Assembly (NCBI GenBank): GCA_008933995.1
Contig: WARS01000016.1
Location: 5,928,215-5,992,214, forward strand
DNA length: 64,000 nt
Direction of reading: 5' to 3'
From: Datnioides undecimradiatus
Lineage: Eukaryota; Chordata; Actinopteri; Lobotiformes; Datnioididae
Positions within the stretch are counted from its first letter, which is position 1, and the number at the start of each line of letters is the position of its first letter. Below the pieces are notes generated by a model. That model was given only the letters and a program-made list of their open reading frames with translations, had not been told where the DNA came from and did not search any database. Position numbers and translations under genes: made by a program. Below, piece by piece: positions 15,901 to 28,712 of this stretch.

Positions 15901-18074
15901 TCTTTGGCTCATAGAAATCGATTTCTGTTCCTTAGTTTCTCAACCAATTGTACGGGCCAGCGTCGGCTGAAATGCTATCCGCGCCGAGCGTTTACTTCAC
16001 AAGCAGCTGAAAAGTAAAAGCAATTTCTGTGTTTGTCTAGAAAGAAACAAACCCGGGCTGAAACCGTAAAGAGGAGCGATAGTGTGCAGTTGTTGGTCTG
16101 AAAGCAGAATGTGAAAACTACAACTCCCACGCACGAGCCACAAAAGGTCCGCGAGCTGCGAGGAGACCGAGGCATCAAGACGCATGGATAAAACTTCACT
16201 TCTTTCACTTTCTCTCCGCCGTACAACACGACTCTTTACTTATTTTTCCACTCCACTTACTTTTTACTCATTCATTTTGAAGTCTCGTGCACTTTTAACC
16301 CTCAAACCAAAATGTTGTAACACACTGTAAATGAACAAAAATTGCAGCAATCATTCCAAACATCTTCTCCGAGGCAGCTCTCAAAAACTGCCTTTTCAAG
16401 TTTGTTTGTTTAAATCAGGCGGATCAAGATGGACATCGCCAGCAGACCAGATATGCGGATTCATTCATCCCAGAGTGGTTGTATTCGCACAGCTTTGTAA
16501 GCCTCACTAGATTTATTGCTTTGGTTCAAACAAATGAACTACTTGAGCTACTAAACGTTTCACATAAAGTTCAGCGGCCAATAAACATCGCCAACTCGAG
16601 CATTGGCCCGAAGGATTAACGCTATATAATTTACCTCAGTTCGTCTTTTAATTTAGCTTATTTCTTTGTGTATTTCATCATATGCATGTAGAGTTATTTC
16701 TAAACTAAATTAAGATCATTTATATTTGGAAATTACTCCACGTTCTGCTGCAAAACCTTTTGGTAATGGTCCAGCTAACATGGCAATAAGCTGCACTTTT
16801 GCAGGACTTTCAGGCAGAGTAGCTTAAAGAACCGAACTATTCGCGCGGACAGACTAATCTAGATAACTCAGTTAAGAACAAAAGAACGGGGCCCAGGTTA
16901 CACTACACAGTGGTCAATGAGATGTGTTTTAATTCATCATTTTCTTAGCTTTGTCTGCCACTCTTAGATTTGTTCATAAATAAGTAACTCTCCCTTTTTC
17001 CCAGTGGCGCCTTTTTGGAAAGTTCAAAATCAATCTTCGTCTGAGTTGGAGAAATGTTCGCTCAGAGGAAGTCATCTCCGCTGAGACTGAATGAGTCAAT
17101 TTAGTCGGGACAATAAGCAGCCCATCCTCGCGCTCGGAGGGAGGGGGCTTGATTCTGCTCCTCAGAGATAAGACCGGAGTCATCTTTCCTGATGGAGGGA
17201 AAAATTTAATGAACGAAGGAGCGAAAGAAAAGACTGCAAAAGTAGGAAGAGAGAATGACGAAACTGATACAAGGTTGGCAAAAGAAGAGTTGACGCTTTA
17301 TGAACAGTGAGTCAATATTCTGCCAAGCATGCCGCCATCCTCCCTCTGTTCTAAGCCCGTGGAGGGCAACTGAAAGGAAGCTATAATTTCCACTTCGTTG
17401 TGCTGTTAATGATACAAAGGAGAGGTATGTCCTTGAAATACTACAAAGACATATTTCCGTGTAGCCTGGATGGATTGCATATTACTCTTGCCATCCATTG
17501 AAGGAAATGAAACTTCCACACGAACAAAAGCGTGAACTGTGGAAGGATGAAAGCTTTGACCTATCCAGCAACTGTGGCAAGAAAGTTCCCCCAAGCAATC
17601 GTTATACGCCACGAAGTACAACATCCTTGAGTTAATTCATACATTATTTTTAACGCATCTATTCTCTAGATCTTAGCAGAAGGTGATGTATCCTTTATCC
17701 ATATTTGGATGTGATGTTTGAGCAGCTTATCACGCAATATTAAGCACACACAGAGCAAAGAGAGATGGTCAAATCTCGAATAATAGTCAACTGAGTCACC
17801 ACATTTACATTAATTGGAGCACATTTACCATGAATGCATCCACCTCCTCACAGCAACAATGCCTTGATGTTTTGAATAATAACAGGCAACAAGTCAGAAG
17901 GGTGGAAGGGAAACTAAATTAACTGAACAACACTATAAAGTAGCCTCTTTGAAGCTTTTAATGCAGTGTGGGTGGACAGTGAAGAGAAAAGTAAGAATAT
18001 GGAGATTATATGTTGGCGCATGTATGGCGCAGACCAACAACTGGCCTGGGAACCAAATGAACCCGCCAAGCTAA

Positions 18075-18084
18075 TGTTTTAATT
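18075..18084 (+). repeat. Left flanking direct repeat of the hAT-like MITE
   Basis: The 10-base sequence tgttttaatt ends right before the element and recurs exactly at 18419-18428 after it. hAT insertions normally duplicate 8 bp, so two of the ten bases may match by chance or reflect a slightly different element boundary. Confidence 0.75.
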
Positions 18085-18418
18085 AGGGATGTCCCGATCC
18101 GGTTTTTTGGCCCTCCAATCCGAGTCCGATCATTTGATTTTGAGTATCTGCCGATACCGAGTCCCGATCCGATACTTACATAATGCATAAAAAAGAATAA
18201 AGAAGAGCGAAGAAACAGATCCGGGATGTTCCTTATTTTTTTTTATTTATCTCACCTTATTTTAAGAGTCAACAATTCAACAACTGTTTTAACATTCAGC
18301 ACCTCAATTGAAAATACCCGGCAGGTGCCGTATCAGGTTTGTTGTGTTATATGTAGCCGATTTCCGATCACGTGATCGGGGCCGATTTCCGATCACGTGA
18401 TCGGATCGGGACATCCCT
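18085..18418. mobile_element. Nonautonomous DNA transposon (hAT-like MITE), 334 bp
   Basis: The element starts AGGGATGTCCCGATCC and ends with the inverse, GGATCGGGACATCCCT, giving terminal inverted repeats of about 16 bp. It is flanked by a perfect 10-bp direct repeat. These ends resemble a hAT-type MITE family common in teleost genomes. No transposase frame is present, so it would need to be mobilised in trans. The right half carries a tandem duplication of about 25 bp (18356-18404), and each unit contains the perfect palindrome ccgatcacgtgatcgg. Intact direct repeats suggest a fairly recent insertion. Superfamily assignment is inferred from the ends only. Confidence 0.8.
18356..18404. repeat. 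Tandem palindrome pair inside the MITE
   Basis: Two adjacent units of about 25 bp begin gccgatttcc, and each contains the 16-base palindrome ccgatcacgtgatcgg (18364-18379 and 18389-18404). The centre of each palindrome is CACGTG, the canonical E-box bound by bHLH-zip factors such as MYC/MAX, USF or CLOCK. The duplication belongs to the transposon. Confidence 0.85.
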
Positions 18419-21400
18419 TGTTTTAATTGTAATGTAACCAATCAGAACTATTTACCAAGGTGGGGCAGCTTTGATACACTGACTACATTGTTACCATGCC
18501 AACATGTTGAAGTCAGCTCTCAGCCCCTACTTTGCTCTATCCAAGTCTATCCAACTGCATCAACTTTGGTATGGGCCTCCTTGATAACATCTCTTGGAAA
18601 TCGACCGTAACTGAGGGGTCACGGACTAATCTGAATTTGCATGTTACTCTGGTGATACCAGGTTGACATGACAACACCGTCAAAAACATGAAACTCCAAT
18701 GAGGCCTGTACGTTAGTCCTGAAACAGAAAACACGACGTGCGCCACGTTGTCTGGCAGCACACTGCCACGGCTGATCAAACACTGCATGCGCAAGCCTAT
18801 ATTCCCAGGAGATCACATCGAAGTGATCGTACAGTTCTTCTGTTTAGCTTGTGAACATCATGACCGGGGATCAAATGAATGCCACCACAATAACTTTCCA
18901 GAGATGTAAATTTCTGCCTCACAGTGTCATAAACCCCTGTGCTGTGTTTTGGCATGTGATAAGCCTTCAAAGTCATGGATGTAACTCCTCAAACTAAACC
19001 GCCTGGATCATATTTCATTTTCTCAGTGTACCTGTGTTAATGCAGCCCCTTGTGGGTTTTTTTTTTTTTTTTTTTTTAACAGAGTGCTATTTTTGGTCCT
19101 AACATGGCCTTAGTTGTCAGAACTGGAGGTACAGTACACCAGAGCCAAGGTCATTTATAAACTACACAAATTATAAATATGGATGTCATGGACCCAACCT
19201 GGCAGTCGTCCATCATCCCTCACACTGTAGATGCTGCTAATCAATGTGAGATGATGAATCGGGTACAGTATCTCACATGGACTGAGCGTGGTCACTTGGC
19301 CCCTGGAAGCTGAGTTACTTTACATCTGTGAAACGATATTAAGGTGTGTTCACTGTTGGGATGCAAAGACAAGTTTCTCTTCAATCGTCCATACTGCTCT
19401 AATGTCACAATAAGACATTTTATACTCAGATTTGCTAAATGATTGGAGTTAAATTGAAAGTTTAGGTGTTGTTTTATGATTTAGGTCGATTTTTTTAAGT
19501 CAGGTTGCAAAAAATTATTTATTTGATTGTTGAAAAATTAATTGTTTTGTCTGTTAAACATCAGAAGATTCAAAAATTGGTTTTCATAGTACCATGTCTT
19601 TGAACTGTTCTTCACATGTGAATACCTTAATTTTAAAATGTATTTGAAGATATGGCTTCCCGTCAACCAACACTTAAAATTTAAACCCAGCAATGACGAC
19701 CTTGTCCTGTTGCCTTGAAGATACAAAATACATTTTAAAAAGAAGAAACACACAGCTTGAACACCGGGAGAACTGTCCTGTATCTGTGTAATGTTGTCAT
19801 TGGCTACATTCCACTTTCCCCTCCCTTCCGTTCTGTTCATCTTGCTCCATTAGGGCGTAATCCTCCTGTTGCTGAGCAAGTAACCTTTGAACAACAGACC
19901 TCTGTGACACCGGCTTAGGTATGCATATGCATAAACTCACCCAGAAAAACTCATCTTCCTAGATCCTCTGTATGCGCTATAAAGAGGCAAGCTCATGTTT
20001 TTTTTTTTGTTGTTGTTGTCAATACGAAGAGCTTTCAGGTGTACACGGGGTTCAAACACTGTAAAGCCGCACTCAAAACAGACCTGACTTTGAGCGTGTT
20101 TCCACTTAATGGTTTTTTAAATCAACATGACAACATCTCAGTTTGGGGTGTTCAGAAACATGCTTATTTTTCGGATATTGAAAATATGCTAATGTGGTCT
20201 GTTCAGTTGCTGCAAATGCCATGTACCTTTAAACCCCCCCCCCACACACACACACACTCCGGCAAACGGCATCCGCAACTTCACAAAGTGACACTTTGTC
20301 ACTTTTTTGCTGTAATGTGATAGTGCAGGAAGTCACGGACTGCAGCGAGGGTCCAGACGGCACCGCAGTGCATCAGAAGTGCACATCAAAAGCAGGGAGA
20401 CCACACACTGTGACACAGACAGCAGGGTTCGTACACAGATTAGACAAACTATGCAGACGGCCGCATCAGTTACAGCCAGTCAGCTATCCATTCACAGGCT
20501 GTCTTCACTGATGACCAGATTATAGCGGGCAGGACACTGTGAAAGGCACAGGGGCGGCTCGCTGAAGGTCAGTGCTGAGAAATGCTGATACTAAGACAGT
20601 AAGGGGGGGGGGGTCTGAACACAGAGATTCATGGCTCACATTTCTTTAGGTAAATCACAGCCGGTGGAGTGGACAATTGTTAAAATTACACTAAAAGACA
20701 GAAACGTTACAGTGGTGATGACTAAAAACACAACTGATCATCAGAACTTAAAATTACACATGGAGTTAGGTTTGGGGTGTGTATTCGCTTTAATGAGTGC
20801 AAACTGAGTCGCTTGTATGAACTTTTCAGATGCTCCTCAAGCCTGTAAACCCTTTGTTACACATATTGAGGCACTGCCAGGTAAACTGTTGTGCTTCAGC
20901 TGGACAGAGGGCGTAAAACCAGAATAACCATGTGGGCAACTCATGCTTATCAAAAAACCACAACACTGAAGCATCTGAGCTGCAGGGTGTGGAAGTATAT
21001 GGGGGTCTGCACTGTTGAGGCCATAAGGGCTGTTTTCAGACTTTTCTAAAAAAAGCAGCTGCTGGATGTAGTTGATTTCCTGTTGGACAGTTCGTTTCCC
21101 CAACTACAGAATACATTTGTTTGATGTGCAAACAGCCGAGACTGATGGCAACATCGCCATCCTGTATCCACGCATGGCAGTGCTTTAGTTTCATTCGTTC
21201 TGTATTAAAATGAGCACAAGTCTTGCCTGGTTATTGCTCACAATGTATCAGAGGACATCTCCGCGAACCCGAGCGTCTCTCCACTTTTCCCCGTCTGCAA
21301 CACAAAGTCGAATTCACAACTTACAGCAACCCATCACCGTCCCAGCTTTTGAGTCCGAATGTGTGAACAGCCCGTAACTCTACAGCGACAACAAATCTGC

Positions 21401-24400
21401 GGCCTCGCCTGCCTCCCAAATGAGATTGAGCCATATTGGATGTGTGAGAACTAATGCAGCGTGAACCGCGGGGGAGACACTTCCGTGAATTATGAATTTT
21501 GTTTTGTGAGGGGAAAGCAGCGATAAACCGCTTTGAAACTTGGTGGTTAGAGGCAGCTGGCGCGCTCCTTTATAAACACCGATGCTGAAATCTTGCAGAC
21601 ATCTCAGAGCAGCTCCGGTGCGGTCACTGTCACAGCAGGGCCGCGCGCAGAAAAGTGCTTAATTTTTTAAAAAAGAACACCTTAGTGGATTCAGTGCCAG
21701 AGATGAGAAATAAACAACAGGCTTTTTATAAGCGCTGAAAAAGGACTGAACCTCTGCAGGCAGTTACACAGGTGGTTTATTCAGATTCAAGTCTATTCAA
21801 TGCTGCTGAATTATGTAGCGAAATGTGTGTGCTGCACATGAATCATTTCACCGGACGAGCAATGCCGGCGTTTATATGTGTAAAAGAGAAAGCGTTTCAT
21901 TTTGCTCCACGTCTTCATTTAAAAGACAATGTTTAGGAGCTCTGACACTTCCCTGAAGGAGGAGCGTAATCTTTTCTCAGCCCATGCAGTACCTAACAGC
22001 GTGGGAAATGTCAGTGCCTTCAGGCAGCTCTGTGGCAGGTGGGAGCACATCGCTATCCAGTATGCTCTGCATGTAAAGCACAACAGTATGACACTATACA
22101 CCCGCAGCTTGAACTCAAGAGGTATTCAGATCAGGTTTAAGTTCGCCGATCACATGCGATGTCGAAATGCAAAGACCGCCCGGTCATTAATGGAAAACCC
22201 GTATGAGCCAGTGTTCAGAAGGTTGTCTCCGTATTTTTTTTTTGAACAGATTATTCGTTAGTGTATCCCATATTCACAAAAAATATGAGAAAACCCAGCT
22301 GGGTGGTTTTCAGTGAAAGCAGAGTAGCTTTTTCAACAACATAATCGCAGTGTCTGGATGCCATGGTCATGAGTATCCACTAAAATCGGGGGGTAAACAA
22401 AACTCTTTGGCTGATCTGGGCGCTGTGTAGCTTGCTGACTGGATCTGTGTGCTCCCTGGAATGGGACTGCTTCTCAGAATAGCCAATGGCAGATGCCTTC
22501 CTCCCCTCTGTGTTATTTGGAGCCCAAGGGCAATGGAATCCAACCTCCTGCAGTGCACTGTGGTGTTGTGGTCCTTATTTCAGGGCTTGAAGTCCGGCGG
22601 ACAAAAAGCAGCCGTCCTCTCGATCACTGACTCATGGCAGCAGTTTGCTTGTTTGTATAAACGGGGCATCAAAGTGACATCACCGGGCGACTCTTTGACG
22701 TAGGTGAAGGAAGATGAACGAGTGAAAATATGAACGTACTACAGCAGCCTGTCTGATCCAGGCTACGTAGTTGACCGTAATTCCAAAAGCACAATGTGAT
22801 GCTTTCAAATGTCTTATTTTTAAAATTGTTGTTTCAAACCCAGAGATATTCTGCTTACTGTCACATAAAACAAATGAATCCTCAAAGCTGAGATGCTCCA
22901 ACTAATGCATGCTTGGCATTTTCACCCGGTTCTTCATTTACTTCATTTCACTGACTATAAGCGTGGCTGTAGAATTATTTTCCATTAATCAAACTGTTCC
23001 TCTCCTAGTTATACATTATTTAGAACCAATAACAATTAAAACCACATTTTCGTGATTGCTTGGGTCTTTAACCATAGCTAGTTTTTTTTTTGTCAAAAAC
23101 AAAAAAGCTTTAATTCCTAATACACACGTTTAAATTGCAAAACTGCAGCGGTAACACCAAACTAAGCAAGAATCTCTCTACAGCTTCACTCCAGCGTGTT
23201 ACAATGTATTGCATCAGTAATGGATGAAGGAAAAAAAAAACAAAAACCCAAAACTTCAAAAAGATTAATAAGCATCTTGTCCCGTCAAACACAATATTTT
23301 ACATTTGGCTATTCAAAAACTGGTTAAAAAAGGCCTGAATGATGATGTTTGTGAAGCAGCACGATGGAGTCAGGGGAGCCTTTCTCTCTTTACAACAGTT
23401 ATCTACAGAGGCCGGCATTAGTAAAGGCAGCTGCTCCTCCAGGGCAGCAAGTTTATCTAAAGTGAAACACTGACGGCTTTAGAGAACAGTCAGGCAGGCG
23501 CGGCAGTACTCACTGTACATGTGAGGTGATTCATTCACTTCGACTTAACAGCGGTTGCATTTTTACGAACAAACTAAAAAAAAAAAAATTCGACCGAAAC
23601 AGAGGAAAGCAAAGACAGGGTGATGCCTCTGATGTAAAAATGAACCCGCAAACACTGTTTTGAAATATGAATAGTAAAGACGCCGCCGCGAGATCATCTG
23701 ACACGGCAGAAGCAGGATCGGGAGTGCTATCGTGTCACCCTGGTTGTCACATAACGAACAGGGGGCACGCAACTCAAATTGAAAGTGAATACGAATGTCC
23801 TCCGTGTATCCAGGCATACGCTCTCAAAAATAGATGGTGAAAAAACGGCGCATTCGAATCGTGGCAGGGGGCTTCTTGAAGTCTCTCTATACGTGTGTCA
23901 GTTTGATAACATGAATAATGGTTAACAACAACAAAAAAAAAGCATCAAAACTTATTAATTAACTGATACAACTCTTGATACAACTCGTTTTTTGGAAGTG
24001 GCGCAGGGCCTTAATTAACCAGTTGACAGCAGAAACAGCAGCAATATACAAAAAGAGTCCCTGAGTGGATACGTGCGCGTCTCAGACCAATGGGCCACCA
24101 CTATAACTACAGCACGCAGGCCTTAAATGACAGCTGAAAATGAAGCAAACAAAACATAAACGGAGCAAAACAAAACCAAAAAATAAATAAAATAAAATTG
24201 CAGTGGCTGTGCGGCTCTAATTAACGTGTCCCCAGACAAAACCACAGGGAACTCGGAGGCTGTCTTCAAACTCGCTAAAGAAAGTTGCAACACACCCACA
24301 ACACCTGCTCATACAGCAAATGCATCTTGCTGATAGCTGTTGATACAGACATAGCTGCTATGGGCAAGTCCAGATCACTTTACTCAACAGGCCTGCGGCG

Positions 24401-27400
24401 TAGGGTGTGTGGTGGGTGAGAAAAGTAATACCGCAACCAAACTCTCCTGCTGTTAATGTTCCATATCTTGATCCGCTATCTCCTGCAACAGCTGGACGCC
24501 CATTCTGGCTGCCGGAAATACAGTAGCTTCTCCTGGGCACGTTTTAATTGGAAATTTAAGCCAGGACTATTTTTATCAGTACAGTACGAGACGTTTTGGG
24601 GCCATAGATCTTACTTTAAGTTACTTAAGAGACACCGGTATGAGAAATGACACTGGCTCATTGAGAGCTCCCATGTTCATGCCCAAATTAATATTTAATA
24701 AATGGAATTAAAGTGATGAGGATAAAAGACAAAATAGGGGAAAGATAAAGCAGATGAATTCCTTTTAATGAATAAGTAACACAAAACAACACAATAGAAC
24801 GATGAAGCATACAAAATTACAAATTTAACTTTATGGTTTGTTCCTGCAGAAGACACAGTCTCGGGCCACTTCAGTTGTACCGATCCACGGAGACCGTGGG
24901 AAATCCCATCTATGCCATTCACTGGAGACAGCTGCCACATACACAGCAGAGCTCACGTGGCTTCCTGCTCTGCATGGACCAGCAACCCCATGAACTGGCC
25001 TTGTGGGACCTTCTATTTAGTTCATCCAGCAAAACAGACTTTGTAAACAACCTAAAGGCTCAAGCTCCTTTACTCCAGTCTAGAGTCTCCTGCCTTTTTA
25101 AACAATAAAATCAAATGATCAAAAGTAGAAGTGTTTCTGAGCACAAACACAGATGCCTCCATTTGTCTGCGAAAACAAAATCTAAGACCCCTTCATTTGG
25201 TGGCACCACTGAAATACAGATGGCAAAGTTTAACACCTTAACCCAGGGACTTGCATAATCCTGACTGTACTTATCCCCTTGTTTAACATTCAAACCAATT
25301 TCCATCCTGCTGGAGACGGCAGGACCAGTAGCGTATCTCCTTACTGCTGTTTCCTAGAAGACTATGTAAAGTATGTCAACCTTGACCACCGTGGGAGTCC
25401 TCTGAAATGTGATAAAGTATATGGAAAATGATTCAGTGTGCTCAGCTACCAGCTATACAGCAGAAATAAACAAGGCTAAGACCTTACAACCATGCTAAAA
25501 GCTCTGCGAGGCTGCACATGAGCTAAATGCTAATGTCAGCAAGCTACAGTCCTGATGCTAAGCAAGTATAAGTTGACCAGTTGTACCATCTTTCTTTATG
25601 TGTTGAAGCTGATGGGAATGTCATTATCACTGCATGTATTAATTCATAAACAGAAGAGTGAACAAACGCATCTAAAAAGGAAAGTAAAATCTTTAAACTA
25701 AAGACAATATGCCTTTGTTGCTAAGAGGTACTACTGCAACATATGAAATGATAAAGTCTGTACAGAGAGATGTAATTAGAAGATGACGCATAACATCTTA
25801 TTGTCAACTGGGGTGTTATTTCTTTTTTTAAAAACAGCGCTTTCCAGCCTTGCAACACCAATCTGACTGGATATTTTTAAGCCTGTGACTGGGTAAACTA
25901 AAGAAACCCCCCGCTGCGGTCTGTCTCAGCTTATCCTTTGAACCCACTGTTTAACTATTGCATAAACAGCACTAATTAAAATGAAATCACCATAACAGAG
26001 CCTTCGTCTCAAAACGCTGGTCAACACAGTGGCTACCTTTGATCCGAGTGAAAACCAAGAACGGAAAGCAAGAACAAGCCGACGGTCCCCTGCCGTTGTG
26101 ACATCTAGCCTTATTTCTATTTCAGGCTTTGCTCAATATTTCACAAGGTTGCTCCTCACAATGTCTATCTACAAGTTCTTCTGACAAATTGGAGGTTATA
26201 TTTTGAACTGCCGGCCTTTCTATCCCTGACGACATTAAGGAAACACTGTCAGCACCGCTGTAACGTAGGCCAAATGCAGCTGTAAAAAAACATTTGGCAT
26301 CCCTTTGCCAAGAAGGATTCATCTTAGAGTTTAAACTTAAAAAACTTAAACTTAAAAACTATCAAATATACAAATTATATTAAAGAATTCTGGTTGATCT
26401 AGGTATCCCTATCATAGGAAAGTTGGATTAGAACCTCAACATTCTACATATAAAAGCACAAAAACAGTATGACGTTGTAACCCTTCAAGTTTAATTGACA
26501 TGTTCTGGATTCCAGTCAATAATGTATCAGATATGTATAGTAATACATGTTTTAATAAGGAAGATAAGAAAGCATATGGGAGGGTAAGAAAGATAAAGTA
26601 ATTGTTACCAACACTCATCTTAAATTTCAATAAATCACAACTAAAATCACCCGCAGCCAGTATTGACTACAACAATGCTCTTGTATGCGGGAAATGTTAA
26701 CATTTCAGATATATAATATTTTGGAAGAAACTATGGAGTGACAAAAGTGCTGTGTTATTCAAAATAAGGAACTTCTCAAATGTCTGCATAAATAAGTGAT
26801 TTGTCAAATAAAAAGTACAAGATTTATTCAAGCTATATTTGATTACTTTGGGCTTTTTGAGATATGACTTGCCATAAAATAATCATTCAATCAATCAATC
26901 ATTTTTATCCACTTCTTTAGAATTAATTTGATGTATCTATTTATTAGCAGTAAATGTGAAGGCTGAACTATTTTGTGAACATGTCATAGGTGAACATTCA
27001 ACTACCAGTGACAGAATTTAGAGAGATTAGACATCCACATGTAGTCATATAGTGGAGTTTGTGTCTTTAAAAAAACTGCTCTGGGTTCATCTGGGAAACA
27101 TCTCACTTGACAGGGAGTTTAATTTCATTAGTTTCACAAGTCGCATGTCACATAATGCTAAATGAACTGAGCAGGGATGTCAAAGGAGACTTTAATGCAA
27201 GTACTGGTACTGTTAGAGTTCTTATCAGGAAACCTAATTTGCTGTCAAAGACAAAGAAATGACTTCTGTCATAGTTAGAGAGTGGTGATTATTTAGAACT
27301 GCTTCCATCTTAAACTTGTTCTGACACATTAGCAGGATTTTAAATTCTAATGAATACATACATCCACATTATTAATAAGAATAAAAAAAATACAGAAAGT

Positions 27401-28237
27401 ACAAATGTGTTAATGTGGACATTAAAATGAGATTTACATTATTACCTGTCATAAGCCAAACAGTTAGAACTAACAGTGGTGGATGTATTACAGACTATTT
27501 GTTTAATTTGTTAACATTTCAAGAAAAACTGATTATTGTAAATAAGAATTCTACAACACCAGCTACAATAAACCAATTTATTCATTAATCTTATTATAAT
27601 ATATTAACTTATCGACATTTATTAACATAAAATAACGACTTCGGTGATATTTAATCCATTAAGCAGCAACTAAAGAATGTCTCTTTCCAATGTTCTCTTT
27701 GTTTATTGCACAAATATCTTAAAATAAAAAAAAAACAACCTAAAAATAGGCTCATTGGCGACGGCCTTTTTAAGGTTAGATGCTGGTGTCCGTCATCTGC
27801 CATGGGTGGAGCTGTGGCGAGCGAACTTTATATCTATGAGCGTATGGAAATGACTAAAGTACATCATACAAAAGGACAAATCCGTGTGGTGCAACCACAC
27901 GTGTCTATTAGGTATTCAAGTTCAAAGACATAACATCAGACCCGTTGGGCGTGAAACTTCATATGTATTTGACTTATTTTTAAATTCAGCATGTAAAAGA
28001 TCATTTCAGTGGTAAATCTGTTATGATGAACGTTTCCTCATTCGTAAGATATGAATAGAAATGAAAATATGCAACAACTTGTTTGATTTAACATTTTGCC
28101 AAACCTGCGGCTAGACATGCAACACTTAGGTGAAAGGGGGTGAGCGTGTAGATGACCTTTGACATTTCTGGGTCCTGTGGCTCGCCCAAAACCTGAAACA
28201 TACGACTGGCCTAATGAAAAAAAAAAACAATACTCAC
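18419..28237 (-). other. Intronic sequence between the MITE and the gamma exon
   Basis: Noncoding by inspection. It holds a 21-T run (19057-19077), a G run near 20604, an AT-rich block around 26340-27700, and short frames without recognisable domains. No FBXW7 shared exon, tRNA or other gene was recognised. Confidence 0.55.
19057..19077. repeat. Poly(T) run, 21 bases
   Basis: Uninterrupted T run within the presumed FBXW7 intron, with no attached retroelement body recognised. Confidence 0.9.
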
Positions 28238-28411
28238 CCGTCTGCGGCAGAAAGGCAAACCCTGAGCAATAATGTTGATGCTAAATATCTTGAGCACTTT
28301 CTGAGGAGGTAGCGGTTCTTTGGCAACATCCTTGGGGTCTGCCAGGTCGAGTGGCTGACTCTCCAGCGGGACGTGCAAAGTCTTCTCTTTCCCGCAGGCA
28401 ACATTTGGCAT
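28238..28411 (-). CDS. fbxw7: FBXW7 gamma isoform first coding exon (58 residues)
   Basis: This encodes the gamma-specific N-terminus of FBXW7, the substrate-receptor F-box/WD40 subunit of an SCF ubiquitin ligase that degrades phosphorylated cyclin E, MYC, NOTCH and JUN. In mammals the gamma form is nucleolar. The proposed start is the ATG at 28411 (MPNVACGKEK). Residues 30-58 contain AKEPLP, then KIFSI-IIAQGLPFCRRR, close to what I recall of human gamma (AKEPLPHQ..., KIFSISIIAQGLPFCRRR). The exon ends CGG followed by the donor gtgagta, in phase 0, fitting direct joining to the shared MKRKL exon. An in-frame ATG at 28465 would add 18 residues (MLRHCPIPRF...). I prefer MPNV because its length is nearer the 49-residue human segment. 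Shared exons must lie beyond position 1. Confidence 0.9.
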
Positions 28412-28653
28412 CTTTCTCCGGGCACCAGACGACGAGAAACGGGGAATAGGGCAATGCCGCAGCATTGCAAAGAAGGCCTTCTACTGGATCATATCCCAGA
28501 AGGAGATCTGAACGCTGGCCGACTATTGTCGCGAGCAGATAACGTTTCTTCAATGAATTCAGTATCTCTTTCCCTGTGTGGACGTATCGAAACTGCGCTC
28601 GGTGAGCCTCTGCACCTACCTACTCAGAACTCATCTCCCTGCTGACTGGCACC

Positions 28654-28712
28654 CTTTAAAATATCTCTGGGGTGTGAGGTCACTGTTGCGCCAAAGCCAG
28701 GGAGAGCAGCTG
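28654..28712 (-). promoter_or_regulatory. Possible core promoter of the gamma transcript
   Basis: On the minus strand, about 245 bp before the gamma ATG, there is a TATA-like tattttaaag (about 28655-28664). A CAGCTG E-box (28707-28712) lies roughly 45 bp further upstream. Such E-boxes are bound by myogenic bHLH factors, and the mammalian gamma isoform is reported mainly in muscle. The motifs are short and common, so this is only a suggestion. Confidence 0.2.

Larger units (their letters stand above)
1..18084 (-). other. Intronic sequence downstream of the FBXW7 gamma exon (distal part)
   Basis: By position this should be the large intron between the FBXW7 gamma first exon and the shared coding exons, which are not in the window. 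I looked for the shared N-terminal sequence (MKRKLDHG..., F-box, WD40) in the minus-strand reading frames and found none. The stretch is AT-rich noncoding DNA. It holds a 21-T run (918-938), C runs near 10746 and 10979, a C-rich tract near 6053-6078, and short frames with no family signature. A consensus splice donor on the minus strand at about 15071 has no convincing acceptor. Conserved noncoding elements may be present but cannot be judged from one sequence. Confidence 0.6.

Noticed and set aside
21929-22261. Plus-strand 110-residue frame
   Set aside because: No recognisable domain, ends in a homopolymer-coded FFF stretch and lacks gene context.
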